Of a stretch of DNA of 64,000 nt, positions 42,229 through 51,311 are shown one piece after another (position 1 is the first letter of the stretch; the number at the start of each line of letters is the position of its first letter). The notes below the pieces were generated by a model that did not search any database, was not told the DNA's origin, and saw only the letters and a program-made list of their open reading frames with translations. This DNA comes from Candidatus Nitrospira nitrosa (GTDB lineage Bacteria > Nitrospirota > Nitrospiria > Nitrospirales > Nitrospiraceae). The stretch covers positions 1,302,001 through 1,366,000 of the forward strand of contig NZ_CZQA01000001.1 of NCBI RefSeq assembly GCF_001458735.1. Direction: 5' to 3'. The position numbers and the translations under genes were made by a program.

Positions 42229-43101
42229 TCAGCGTTCAGGCCGTGATCGGTGTTCGCGAATCAACCAACGCTCCCATTCTCGACCTGGGATGATCGTCGT
42301 GCCGACCAGGCAGTTGCCTGAGAAGTGTTGGGTGATCCGATCCGCGAGGACTTCCAGAATTCGACTCAGCCTTCTATCCTGCATGCCGAATACTCTCAGC
42401 AGTAGGCCAAAGCCCTGTCCCTCCGGTGGACTGTAGGCCATTGCATGGACTAAGTTACTCTCATCCACTGAGAAATCATCTGCCGGTCTCAGGTTCCCTT
42501 CCCACTGTACAGCAGGATGAATCGCATCAGATCGTTCCGTGTCATGCCAGGTGCAGGGTAGGCCGGCCTGATTCAACTCGCCTAATAGCCACTGAATGCT
42601 GGGGCCGTCGGTCTCGAGCCCTTGGAAGGTCCATCGGGCCAATTCTGCAGCTTGTTGGGCAGTCACCATCGGCAAGGTGAGCTCTTCCAGATGAGCCTCG
42701 TCACAGACCACATACAGCTCGCCCTGCGGGTCAAACCAGAAGCGTAGCTTTCCCGCATTGAGTTCCGTCTGAATGACGCTGAGCGAGGAGCAGTCTATTC
42801 CGTCCTGTTCAAAGACCGAAAAGTCCGTGACGCCGGTCATGGTCAATTTGGCGACTCGAGCAAGACCGCGAATCTCGTAGTGAATGGTCACGGCAATCGT
42901 GGTTCCGGCTGGGACATCACGCGTCGACTTTTCATCGAAGAGCCGACGCTTCAAGATCTGCACCTCCGTGACATAACCGGCGCGAAACCCGCCGGTATGG
43001 CCGATCAGCCATCGAAGGTCTTCTGTATGTTTGATGGTGCGGTTCACGAGACAATTGTAGCGTAGGCCAGGACGTAGAGCTAGACCGGCGCGCGCATCCA
43101 A
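42229..43101 (-). CDS. Protein of unknown function
   Basis: Up to 290 residues, with no domain I recognise. It is a soluble mixed alpha/beta protein with YVTEVQILKRRLFDEKSTRDVPAG, a WFDPQGELYVVCDEAHL stretch and a C-terminus GREWERWLIREHRS. The listed start overlaps the next gene upstream by 22 bp; GTG at 43047 avoids the overlap, but neither has a ribosome site. It forms an apparent same-strand run with the two genes upstream. Confidence 0.6.
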   Translation of the reverse strand: MDARAGLALRPGLRYNCLVNRTIKHTEDLRWLIGHTGGFRAGYVTEVQILKRRLFDEKSTRDVPAGTTIAVTIHYEIRGLARVAKLTMTGVTDFSVFEQDGIDCSSLSVIQTELNAGKLRFWFDPQGELYVVCDEAHLEELTLPMVTAQQAAELARWTFQGLETDGPSIQWLLGELNQAGLPCTWHDTERSDAIHPAVQWEGNLRPADDFSVDESNLVHAMAYSPPEGQGFGLLLRVFGMQDRRLSRILEVLADRITQHFSGNCLVGTTIIPGREWERWLIREHRSRPER

Positions 43102-44045
43102 CAGGAGAGGACGGGAGGAGGGAGTCTCGGGCGTACGTTCGATCTCAACTCGCAGGATCCGTAATGGGCCAAGCCGACCTTACGACACCATGACGCGGCA
43201 ATGCTTGCTTCGTCCCTTCCGTGGTTGATCATGAGAAACAACCCGTGTGGCTGGAGGTTGCGTATCACTTGCGCGAATAGGTCGTGCGGCGCCAGAAGAG
43301 AAAGTGGTAGTCGCCAGGCCAATACCGGAGCCGGTGTCACAAAGGGATACCAGGCGGTGATGATGCTGGCCGGAGAACTATACCGGCGATAGTCCTGGAT
43401 ATGGAACTCTGTGTTTGGAAGGTCTTGGATATAGCCTTTCGCATAATCGTGGCGACTATAGCCATTGATATACATCCGATGGCCTTCTACCTCGACGCCA
43501 ATGAGTGCGGTTGGTCGAAAAAAAGTGTGTAAGACGGGAGCGTACCAAAAGTTACTCGACCCGATATCCTGTACGGTGCCACCAGCTAGGCGGGGCAATC
43601 TGAGCGCCGACCACCCTTGGTCGAGCAGGTCGAGATAATCGTACTGTCGTAAGGCCGTTGACTGGCTTGCGTGTTGCTCAAACCGTACGCGAAATCGGCG
43701 TTGAAGTGATGTGATCCGCTCATACTGAACTCCGCTCAGATCCTCGAGTTCCTGTGCCGGCCGTTCCCGATAGATCCCACGTGACCAGGCTACTCGTTCT
43801 CCAAGGTGGTACCAGAAGGCGTGATAGCGGGAGCGGACTCTCTCCCGAAACGAACAGGGCGAAGGGGCTTCCGCTCTCTGATGGCTTGGAGGAGCGATGA
43901 GTGAGGCGTGGTCCATGTCAGTTGCGGGAAGAGCCATGACATCTACTTGTCGGTCGATTAGGCCTAAGCCTAAAGGTAGAAACAATGAACGTGGGAGGCG
44001 TAATCGACGGATCCGACAAGGTATTGCTTGTACGGCCAAGATCAT
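43080..44045 (-). CDS. Methyltransferase-like protein, degenerate SAM site
   Basis: Up to 321 residues. From about residue 60 the text is protein-like. GGTVQDIGSSNFWYAPVLHTFFRPTALIGVEVEG has the shape of a SAM-binding motif I and acidic loop with GSS in place of GxGxG. FAQVIRNLQPHGLFLMINHG resembles methyltransferase motif post-II/III. It may be a diverged or inactive methyltransferase. The start is uncertain (ATG 44045 or 43937), without a ribosome site. Confidence 0.6.
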   Translation of the reverse strand: MILAVQAIPCRIRRLRLPRSLFLPLGLGLIDRQVDVMALPATDMDHASLIAPPSHQRAEAPSPCSFRERVRSRYHAFWYHLGERVAWSRGIYRERPAQELEDLSGVQYERITSLQRRFRVRFEQHASQSTALRQYDYLDLLDQGWSALRLPRLAGGTVQDIGSSNFWYAPVLHTFFRPTALIGVEVEGHRMYINGYSRHDYAKGYIQDLPNTEFHIQDYRRYSSPASIITAWYPFVTPAPVLAWRLPLSLLAPHDLFAQVIRNLQPHGLFLMINHGRDEASIAASWCRKVGLAHYGSCELRSNVRPRLPPPVLSCWMRAPV

Positions 44046-44145
44046 TGGGAGAGAGGTCGTAAACGATCACCTCGCGGATAGGCTGACACTCAGTCGCCAG
44101 GGTAGGAACTAAGCTGACCGGCAGGACTTCGGTCAGGAGATCAGC

Positions 44146-45081
44146 CTAACCCTTGTCCAGTGTTGTCGTTGGAGACTGACTGAATCCGATTGCCAATCCA
44201 TCCATTCGATCTGGAGAAAGGGTAACTCTCTTTTCATCCGTGGGCACCAGTGAGCACTGTGCACGGAGCTGCTGGGTGATCGATGGAAGATCGGCACAGG
44301 CGAACTCAATCCCGAGGAGTCGATTCTCCGCGCCGGGATGAAATCGAAGCAGAGGCCCCGCGCCGAATGAATGGGTTGAGCTACTGGTCAAGTCGGGTCG
44401 ATCCAGTAATCGTCTCCAGACGGGGAGATTAGTTGCCATCTCGATATCGATCCCGGCAACTCCGGTGATTCCATAAGGCCCATTCTGGCGAGTCTTCCGC
44501 CAGGCAGCTCTTAACGCAGCGATTCGTTCCTGATGAAGATGGCTCTGGTTGTCGCACATGAAAACCAGGGAACTACCTAACAACATTGAAAATGTTTTAG
44601 AGCCTACCTCGGTGCCGGCCATCCAAGTCCGGAGGGTCGAGAGTGCTCGACCGACTCGAGTATTCCTTCCGCCTGGCTGACTAAGCCACAGCGCGGCATT
44701 CGGCTGCCCATCCAAGAGGTTGCGCAAGAAGGTGAGGGTGGACTGCATCACAAGAGGCGAGTCGTAGGAGAGCGTCAGCGGCGACGCGTACAATACCTTT
44801 CGAGACGATAGTCCTTCAACCGTCTTCCAGGTCGGTTCCCATGGTGCGAAACCGAGGCCGTAGAGCCAGGTTCCTGGGAGTTGAAGCCCTCTGAACCGAC
44901 CGATTTCGACCGTCATGTTGCCAGCGTACAGTCCACCTGAAACGAGCAGGCCACAGTCGGCGACTGGCCAGGCGATGGGTAAGCCGAATTCATGACGAAA
45001 TCGAGCAAATACCCGCTCGACGTCCTGTGTGTGGATGAGGATGCGATCAATCCCACGAATCAACGGATCCATTATGGCCAT
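44146..45081 (-). CDS. Glyoxalase/VOC-like protein of unknown function
   Basis: 311 residues. The N-terminus GIDRILIHTQDVERVFARFRHEFGLPIAWPV is typical of a vicinal-oxygen-chelate (glyoxalase-like) beta-alpha-beta module; a second half (GVAGIDIEMATNLPVWRRLL ... LLGIEFACADLPSITQQL) may be the paired module. Metal ligands cannot be assigned. ATG 45081 or 45072 starts it. It precedes the methyltransferase-like gene on the same strand after 100 bp. Confidence 0.68.
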   Translation of the reverse strand: MAIMDPLIRGIDRILIHTQDVERVFARFRHEFGLPIAWPVADCGLLVSGGLYAGNMTVEIGRFRGLQLPGTWLYGLGFAPWEPTWKTVEGLSSRKVLYASPLTLSYDSPLVMQSTLTFLRNLLDGQPNAALWLSQPGGRNTRVGRALSTLRTWMAGTEVGSKTFSMLLGSSLVFMCDNQSHLHQERIAALRAAWRKTRQNGPYGITGVAGIDIEMATNLPVWRRLLDRPDLTSSSTHSFGAGPLLRFHPGAENRLLGIEFACADLPSITQQLRAQCSLVPTDEKRVTLSPDRMDGLAIGFSQSPTTTLDKG

Positions 45082-45250
45082 ATGGGCCGGCTACTCTACG
45101 GAAGAGGAAGCAAAAATGGAAGTCATACGGAGGGGGAGAGGTGTTCTGACGGCCAGTGGATAGATACAGGCTCATGTCATCTCCTGAAGGGAGGTCTTGA
45201 GAAGTTCTGGATCTTGACGTGAGTCAGGTGGCTATGCCAGTAAAGAACGT

Positions 45251-45934
45251 ATGAGGGCGGTATGTCTGCAACACGTTCCCTTTGAAGGTCCTGGTGCCTT
45301 TGCGAAGGCCTTGACCAAGCGAGGGGTCAGTCTCGAATCGCACCTCGTTCCAAAAGATGGACTCCCGAAAGATGCAGGTGATCTCCTGATCGTCATGGGA
45401 GGGCCGATGTCGGTCAACGATCCTGATCCATGGATTCCGGAGGAAACCACGTTCATTCGGTCTGTACTTCTGGCCAATAAGCCGGTGGTTGGCGTGTGCC
45501 TTGGGAGTCAATTCATGGCCAAGGCGCTTGGTGGCACAGTACGATCGGGTACGGCGCTCGAAATCGGCATGACCTCGGTTCGCCTCACTGATGCGGGGAA
45601 AGCAGACCCGGTGTTTGAGGCTTGCCCGAATACGTTCGACGTGTTCGAGTGGCACGGAGAGATCTTTGACTTGCCAAGCAATTGCGTGCCATTGGCCGGT
45701 TCCGACATTGCGCCGTTGCAGGCATTTCGCTATGGCGAGTGGGCCTATGGCCTTCTTTTCCATTTGGAAATGGAGGCGAATGGGATTGATTCTCTGTGCC
45801 GTGAATGTGCGCCGGATGTGACGAAAGCGGGCCTCATCGCACAACAGGTGAAGGCAATGGCCTTGCCCCAGCTTCCGCAACTTCACTCCATGGCTGATCG
45901 GTTGATTGGCCACCTGCTGACTCGTACGCATTGA
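45251..45934 (+). CDS. Class I glutamine amidotransferase-like protein
   Basis: 227 residues of the GATase1 fold. The nucleophile elbow is VVGVCLGSQFMAKALGG (Cys in GVCLGSQ), an oxyanion-type GGPMSVND lies before it, and the catalytic His/Glu are likely in LFHLEMEAN. FEWHGEIFDLP is typical of the GMP-synthase-like single-domain family (YfeJ/GuaA-like), which lacks a synthase partner domain. It may be a gamma-glutamyl hydrolase or amidotransferase; the substrate is not known. It is the first of a plus-strand run leading to dapL, folK and panC. Confidence 0.87.
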   Translation: MRAVCLQHVPFEGPGAFAKALTKRGVSLESHLVPKDGLPKDAGDLLIVMGGPMSVNDPDPWIPEETTFIRSVLLANKPVVGVCLGSQFMAKALGGTVRSGTALEIGMTSVRLTDAGKADPVFEACPNTFDVFEWHGEIFDLPSNCVPLAGSDIAPLQAFRYGEWAYGLLFHLEMEANGIDSLCRECAPDVTKAGLIAQQVKAMALPQLPQLHSMADRLIGHLLTRTH

Positions 45935-46050
45935 TTGCGGCCGCTGCTCTGAAGTACTCTACACAACCTTGAAGGCGTCGGCCCTGAGAGCACTTCGGTG
46001 AGCCGATGGCTGAAGGCTGGGTGTTATTCATGAAAGGAGCTTGTTCGACC

Positions 46051-47226
46051 ATGGGTGGTTTTCCGATCGAAGTCGCAACACGTATCAAGACATTGCCGCC
46101 GTATTTATTCGCGGCTATCGATAAAATGAAGCAAGAGGCAATTGCACGGGGAGTGGATATTATCAATCTGGGGATCGGCGATCCCGATTTGCCGACGCCG
46201 ATGCCGATCATCGAAAGCCTCGCGAAGGCCGCTAAAGATCCCAAACATCATCAATATCCTTCGTATGAGGGCATGCTTTCGTTCAGAAAGGCCGTCGCCG
46301 GTTGGTACAAGCGCCGCTTCAATGTCACGTTGGATCCAGCCAATGAAGTGCTGACCCTGATCGGCTCGAAGGAAGGCATCGGCCACATTCATTTGGCCTT
46401 TGTCGATCCTGGAGATATTGTCTTGGTTCCAAGCCCCGGCTATCCGGTCTACCCGGTAGGGACCAGCTTCTGCGGGGGGCAGTCTCACATCATGCCGCTG
46501 ACCAAGGCCAACGGTTTCCTGCCGGACCTCACGGCGATCCCAAAGGATGTGGCAAAGAAGGCCAAGCTGATGTGGCTCAACTCACCAAACAATCCGACAT
46601 CCGTCATCATGACGAAGGACTATTTCAAGCGGCTCGTGGACTTTGCGCAGGAACATCAAGTGATTGTGTGTCACGATGCGGCCTATTCCGAGATCTACTA
46701 TGACGGGCAACGGCCTGCGAGTTTTATGGAAGTCGATGGTGCCAAGGATGTTGGAGTCGAATTCCACTCACTCTCGAAGACCTATAACATGACGGGATGG
46801 CGCCTCGGCTTTGTCGTGGGCAACAAAGATGTCTTGGGTGGCCTTGGTAAGGTGAAGAGCAATCTGGACTCGGGTTGTTTTGAGGCGGTTCAAGAGGCGG
46901 GGATTACGGCACTCGGTCTTGACGATGCTGTGACGGATGATCTGAGAAAGACGTATCAAGACCGGCGGGACACACTGGTCCCTGGTCTGAAGCAACTCGG
47001 CCTGGAAGTTGATCCTCCTCCCGCAGCATTCTATGTCTGGGTGACGGTCCCCAAGGGCTATACATCAGCATCGTTTACCGCACACCTATTAGAAAAGGCC
47101 GGGATCGTGACGACGCCGGGCAACGGCTTCGGCGCACCGGGTGAAGGCTATGTCCGCATGACTGTCTGCACGACCAAAGAGCGGTTAGCTGAAGCAGTTG
47201 AGCGAATCAAAAAGGTGGGATTCTGA
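46051..47226 (+). CDS. dapL: LL-diaminopimelate aminotransferase
   Basis: 391 residues from ATG 46051; a GGAG lies 11 bases upstream, and upstream ATGs at 46006 and 46030 give less typical N-termini. Fold-type I PLP aminotransferase: INLGIGDPDLPTP, SYEGMLSFRKAVAGWY, LNSPNNPTSVIMTKDYF, and the PLP lysine in HSLSKTYNMTGWRLGF. The wording fits the DapL group, which converts tetrahydrodipicolinate directly to LL-diaminopimelate. dapA, dapB and lysA are in this same window and no succinylase genes are seen, supporting a DapL route. A general aspartate-type aminotransferase cannot be fully excluded. Confidence 0.85.
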   Translation: MGGFPIEVATRIKTLPPYLFAAIDKMKQEAIARGVDIINLGIGDPDLPTPMPIIESLAKAAKDPKHHQYPSYEGMLSFRKAVAGWYKRRFNVTLDPANEVLTLIGSKEGIGHIHLAFVDPGDIVLVPSPGYPVYPVGTSFCGGQSHIMPLTKANGFLPDLTAIPKDVAKKAKLMWLNSPNNPTSVIMTKDYFKRLVDFAQEHQVIVCHDAAYSEIYYDGQRPASFMEVDGAKDVGVEFHSLSKTYNMTGWRLGFVVGNKDVLGGLGKVKSNLDSGCFEAVQEAGITALGLDDAVTDDLRKTYQDRRDTLVPGLKQLGLEVDPPPAAFYVWVTVPKGYTSASFTAHLLEKAGIVTTPGNGFGAPGEGYVRMTVCTTKERLAEAVERIKKVGF

Positions 47227-47310
47227 ACGGCGAACAGTGAACGGTCAGGGGTGAAAGGGAAATGCCAAGAGCGGTCCCTTCACTCCTTACCCCTCAGGCC
47301 TAACTGATTT
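47227..47310. repeat. Spacer with imperfect inverted repeat
   Basis: GTGAACGGTCAGGGGTGAAA is mirrored by CACTCCTTACCCCTCAGGCC around a 20-nt centre, between dapL and folK. It resembles GTGAACGG-type repeats common in intergenic DNA. It could act as an attenuator or simply be a repeat. Confidence 0.4.
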
Positions 47311-47862
47311 ATGGAGACGGTCTTCATCGGATTCGGATCGAATGTCGGAGATCGGGTGGACTATTGCGATCGGGCGGTGACGCTGCTCAGTCTTCTGCCT
47401 CATTCTCGATTGCGGGGCGTGTCCTTGCTCTATGAGACGGAACCAGTGCGTGGCCGGACCGATCCAGGGGATGGCTGGTTTTTAAATGGAGTGGTGCAGC
47501 TAGAAACGGATATTAAGCCACGTAGCCTCCTCACGACGCTGCAGGAGATCGAACGCGCTCTCGGGAGGGACGATGATGACCGGTCGGGGCCTCGCACGAT
47601 CGATCTTGACATCCTCTTTTACGGCGAGTGCGTCATCAAAGAACCAGGGTTGACTATTCCTCATCCTCGGCTCCATCAACGTCGATTTGTTCTCATGCCG
47701 ATGAACGAGCTGGATCCGCAGTGGGTCCATCCTACGTTCAGGCGATCAGTGGCACACCTCTTGACGGAAGTCTCAGACGAGTCTCATGCCCAACTCTTGT
47801 TCCCTCAGCCTTCCACCAGATACGGGTCGCGCCCGACCTGTCACGTCCCTCCCGGTTCATGA
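47311..47862 (+). CDS. folK: 2-amino-4-hydroxy-6-hydroxymethyldihydropteridine pyrophosphokinase
   Basis: 183 residues. HPPK transfers pyrophosphate from ATP in folate synthesis. The landmarks are FIGFGSNVGDR near the N-terminus, YETEPV, FLNGVVQLET and the signature DRSGPRTIDLDILFYG with the metal-binding aspartates, then IPHPRLHQRRFVLMPMNEL. The stop overlaps the panC ATG by 4 bp, so the two vitamin genes are translationally coupled. Confidence 0.95.
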   Translation: METVFIGFGSNVGDRVDYCDRAVTLLSLLPHSRLRGVSLLYETEPVRGRTDPGDGWFLNGVVQLETDIKPRSLLTTLQEIERALGRDDDDRSGPRTIDLDILFYGECVIKEPGLTIPHPRLHQRRFVLMPMNELDPQWVHPTFRRSVAHLLTEVSDESHAQLLFPQPSTRYGSRPTCHVPPGS

Positions 47863-48719
47863 AGATCATTCGCTCACCCGCAGCCATGACCGCCTGGAGT
47901 GAAGCGCTCAGGCGCGAAGGTGTCACGGTCGGGTTTGTCCCGACGATGGGTGCGCTGCATGAGGGGCATCGAACGTTGATTCATGAGGCACGGCTACGAT
48001 GTGACGCACTCGTGGTGAGTATCTTCGTGAATCCGACCCAGTTCGGTCCTCGGGAGGATCTGGCCAAGTATCCCCGCCCCATTTCGCACGACCGAGCGAT
48101 CTGTCGACAGGAAGGCGTTGATGTCTGCTTCGAGCCGACCGCAGAGGCCATGTATCCAACTGGCTTTCAAACGACGGTGACGGTTCCGGCAATCGCCCGT
48201 CGATGGGAAGGTGAGGTCCGCCCGCATCATTTCGCCGGCGTTGCAACCGTCGTCACCAAACTGCTTGGAATTGTTCGACCACATCAGGCACTGTTTGGAC
48301 AAAAGGACTTTCAGCAATCCGTACTGGTTCAGCAGCTGGTGAAGGATCTCAATCTCGGTGTTGATATTGCGGTCCGTCCGACCGTGCGTGAGCAGGATGG
48401 GCTGGCCATGAGTTCCCGAAATGTCTACCTCTCACCGGATGAACGACGTCGAGCAGTGACGCTGTACAAGAGTCTTCAAGCTGGTGCCGAAGTGATCAGA
48501 GCAGGAGGCAGAGACGCAAAGACCGTCGGGTTGGCGATGGCGCAGGTTGTCAGCCAGGAATCAACCATCACGACCGACTATCTCACGGTGTGTGACCCTC
48601 GCACACTCGAGCCTGTATCTTCCGTGACCTCGCGAGTGGTACTGCTTGGTGCCGTACGTCTTGGCTCCGTTCGCTTGATCGATAACCTCCTGGTCAGTGC
48701 TCCTCGCCGAGCTTCTTAG
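47859..48719 (+). CDS. panC: Pantothenate synthetase
   Basis: 286 residues from ATG 47859, which overlaps the folK stop. It joins pantoate and beta-alanine using ATP. The nucleotidyl-transferase motif PTMGALHEGH has His34 and His37. VVSIFVNPTQFGPREDLAKYPR, FGQKDFQQ and REQDGLAMSSRNVYLS (the KMSKS-like loop) are all intact. The longer frame from 47628 lies within folK and is not real. Confidence 0.96.
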   Translation: MKIIRSPAAMTAWSEALRREGVTVGFVPTMGALHEGHRTLIHEARLRCDALVVSIFVNPTQFGPREDLAKYPRPISHDRAICRQEGVDVCFEPTAEAMYPTGFQTTVTVPAIARRWEGEVRPHHFAGVATVVTKLLGIVRPHQALFGQKDFQQSVLVQQLVKDLNLGVDIAVRPTVREQDGLAMSSRNVYLSPDERRRAVTLYKSLQAGAEVIRAGGRDAKTVGLAMAQVVSQESTITTDYLTVCDPRTLEPVSSVTSRVVLLGAVRLGSVRLIDNLLVSAPRRAS

Positions 48720-48860
48720 GCTATACCCTACGTAGCAATTCATCGATCTCCGTTTGTGCTGGAAAGATCCGGGTGGTGGGGGCTCCTGAGCTTCTCCCAT
48801 TGGTCGATCGGACAATCCAAAACGGATTGCCTGAGCAGTCTCTTCTAATGGGAATCGCTG

Positions 48861-49373
48861 TTATGTGAAAAGGTTCTGATGGAGGCTTTGTCCTACCAGC
48901 AGACTGAGGATCACTTGACTGAGGCGATTCTTATCGTCCGTCACCATCTCCATGAATCGAATGCCCATCGATTCTGGTCGTGATGAGCAGACCACGGCTG
49001 TCCCGATCTTAATCGGTTCCTCGTCGGAGGCCGGCTTGATGACAAGCTCGACGAATGTCCCCTGCGGGAGGGTCCTTGTGGTTTCGAGGGTGCAGCCACC
49101 CATGGAGATATCCGTCACCCGATTGTCGATCCGGACTGCGTTGTCCGCGAGTAGATTGGCACGAAGCGACACCGGAAGGCGTTCATATTGACGGCGATCG
49201 GTGGGGGAGGTCGCAGTCTGGACCTGATTGCGGAAGGCGCGAAAGTGTGTCGTGCACAGCTGGCATCGGAATGGAAAGTAGTTCAAGCGAGTGAGGACCC
49301 GCCCTATGGCGCCTTCGTCGGGGATCACTCGAACGAAGGGTGTTCCGCAATTCGGACAGTGTAGATCTTTCAT
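48861..49373 (-). CDS. PilZ-domain protein with N-terminal zinc ribbon
   Basis: 170 residues. Cys6, Cys9, Cys37 and Cys40 form a zinc-ribbon-like pair of CxxC motifs. A PilZ domain follows, with the c-di-GMP signature RRQYERLPVS (RxxxR) and later DISMGGC (D/NxSxxG). It probably binds cyclic di-GMP and acts on surface or motility traits. It overlaps the MazG-like gene upstream by 4 bp, so both are co-translated. Confidence 0.88.
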   Translation of the reverse strand: MKDLHCPNCGTPFVRVIPDEGAIGRVLTRLNYFPFRCQLCTTHFRAFRNQVQTATSPTDRRQYERLPVSLRANLLADNAVRIDNRVTDISMGGCTLETTRTLPQGTFVELVIKPASDEEPIKIGTAVVCSSRPESMGIRFMEMVTDDKNRLSQVILSLLVGQSLHQNLFT

Positions 49374-49804
49374 GAACTCCGAGGAGCACCGGCGACAGCT
49401 TCATGATCACATGGCTGCTCCGCCGACGCGTGCTCCTGCTGTGCCTCAAGAATTGACACGATATCAGCGGGTGAGTAGGTGGGGGGTTTCACCCATTTCC
49501 CATCCGCCCGCTTGTATCCACCGACTTTACTTAGATTCGACCGATGCACTTCCTGGAAGACCGGTTCCATATCAATTCCATATGACACAGCGGTGCCGTA
49601 GGTCACATAGAGCAGGTCCGCCATTTCTTTCGCCACGGCAGCCAGGTCTCCAGTGGCCATGGCCTCTTTCAATTCGTCGAATTCTTCCTGAATCAGTCGG
49701 ACTCGAAGGCGCTTCGTGTCCTCATTCACATTCGTGGGGGCGGTCTGTATCAAAATCTCAAACTTGCTGTGAAATGCTTCCACCATGGCCTGTTCGCTGA
49801 TCAT
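49370..49804 (-). CDS. MazG-like nucleotide pyrophosphohydrolase
   Basis: 144 residues. The all-alpha NTP pyrophosphatase motif is EEFDELKEA (ExxE) followed by KEMADLLYVTYG (ExxD), then a GYKRADGKWVKPPTYSPADI segment typical of the short MazG/phosphoribosyl-ATP-pyrophosphatase-like proteins. It may hydrolyse non-canonical NTPs. It lies 9 bp after rmuC and overlaps the PilZ gene by 4 bp. Confidence 0.88.
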   Translation of the reverse strand: MISEQAMVEAFHSKFEILIQTAPTNVNEDTKRLRVRLIQEEFDELKEAMATGDLAAVAKEMADLLYVTYGTAVSYGIDMEPVFQEVHRSNLSKVGGYKRADGKWVKPPTYSPADIVSILEAQQEHASAEQPCDHEAVAGAPRSS

Positions 49805-49813
49805 TGTGCTCCT

Positions 49814-51187
49814 TCATTCCATCTCTAGCGGTAACGTTTTCCGTGGGACCACTTCCGTCGGTTCAAGGACGGGGATCTCCCGATCGGAGGAGACACCCAA
49901 TTCTTTAAATCTGCGTGCTGCCGGGAGAATGCGTGTTTCTAATGAACCAATGGCGCGATTGTAGGACGAGACGCTTTTCCCGAGTGATTGACCGACATCG
50001 TTCATATGCCCGGCCAACACCGCCATCCGTTCGTAGAGCTCTTTCCCGAGACGACCTGCTTCTTCAGCATGGGCGGTCATTCGTTCCTGGCGCCAGCCGT
50101 AGGCCACCGCACGGAGCAACGCAATGAGGGTCGAGGGGGTGGCCAAGACGATCCCATTTGCGAACCCTTCTTCAATGAGTCTGGGGTTCTGATCCAACGC
50201 GGCGCCGAGAAATTGCTCGCCGGGCAGGAAGAGCACAACGAATTCAGGGGTTCGGTCAAACTGCGTCCAATAAGCCTTCAACGACAATTCATCCATACGG
50301 CTCTTGACCTGGGCGGCGTGACGGCGCAAGGCGTCGGCTTGTTGCGCCTCATTCTGCGCCTCATGGGCGTCGAGGTACGCAGAAAGAACTGTTTTGGCGT
50401 CGACGATGATTTGTCGCCCTCCCGGCAGCTGAACCACCATGTCCGGACGGAGTCGCCCCTCGTCGCCGGTGACGGAGAGTTGCTCCACAAAATCGCAGTG
50501 GTCCACCATGCCGGCGAGCTCGGCAACACGTTTCAACGTGAGCTCACCCCACTGGCCTCGTATCGCCGGAGCGCGCAGAGCCTTGACCAAGTTGCCTGTC
50601 TCTTGTTGCAACCGGTGCTGGGAGTCGGCCAGTGATCTCAGATGCTGATCCAATCCACCGTAGGCTGACTGGCGAGACTGTTCGAGTAACCGTAACTCTT
50701 CATTGTAGCGGTGAAGGGAATCTTGAAGGGGGCGAACCAATCCATCAATGGCCTGTTGTCGTTGAGCGAGATCACCATCTGCTTTGACATGCAGGCTTTC
50801 GAAGGACACGGCGGCGAGTTTCAAGAACGCTTCATTGTTTTGCTTCAACGCTTCGCCGGACAACGCTTGAAACGATCCGATGAGTTCGTGGCGGGTATGA
50901 TCGATCAAGGCCCGCTGTTCCACCAGCTGTCGCGCGGCGTCTTCTATTCTGGTTTCAGCGGCGACCCGAGCCTGTTGAACCGCTGCCAACTCTTGACGGA
51001 TCGAGAATGTCACAGTTCGTTCTTGGTCCACCTGTTTTCGTAGCTCGTCCGCAGTCGCTTCGGCTCGTTGCGCAAGAGGTCGTAGGCGGCTCGTGACCCA
51101 CAGCCCTATCACCACACCGCCAAGGAACAGCCCGGTCACAAACCCTATCAGGTTACTCGGAGCCAGACCTGTTAAAAATTGATCCAT
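49814..51187 (-). CDS. rmuC: DNA recombination protein RmuC
   Basis: 457 residues. An N-terminal membrane helix (LIGFVTGLFLGGVVIGLWV) precedes a long coiled coil (about 45-200) and the RmuC nuclease-like core with GQWGELTLKRVAELAGM, RPDMVVQLPGGRQIIVDAK and FVVLFLPGEQFLGAAL. RmuC limits inversion at short inverted repeats; the D..V..PGG...VDAK stretch is the PD-(D/E)xK-like site. First gene of an apparent rmuC-mazG-pilZ unit. Confidence 0.95.
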   Translation of the reverse strand: MDQFLTGLAPSNLIGFVTGLFLGGVVIGLWVTSRLRPLAQRAEATADELRKQVDQERTVTFSIRQELAAVQQARVAAETRIEDAARQLVEQRALIDHTRHELIGSFQALSGEALKQNNEAFLKLAAVSFESLHVKADGDLAQRQQAIDGLVRPLQDSLHRYNEELRLLEQSRQSAYGGLDQHLRSLADSQHRLQQETGNLVKALRAPAIRGQWGELTLKRVAELAGMVDHCDFVEQLSVTGDEGRLRPDMVVQLPGGRQIIVDAKTVLSAYLDAHEAQNEAQQADALRRHAAQVKSRMDELSLKAYWTQFDRTPEFVVLFLPGEQFLGAALDQNPRLIEEGFANGIVLATPSTLIALLRAVAYGWRQERMTAHAEEAGRLGKELYERMAVLAGHMNDVGQSLGKSVSSYNRAIGSLETRILPAARRFKELGVSSDREIPVLEPTEVVPRKTLPLEME

Positions 51188-51311
51188 ATCTTACGCAACA
51201 ATGCCTACATGATTGAGCCGCTATATATAGCGTGTTCAATAAGGAATCGTTGGAAGATTACGCAAGGTATTGAAAAAGGTCAAGAAGCAGACGGCCCGGG
51301 ATCAATTAGCT

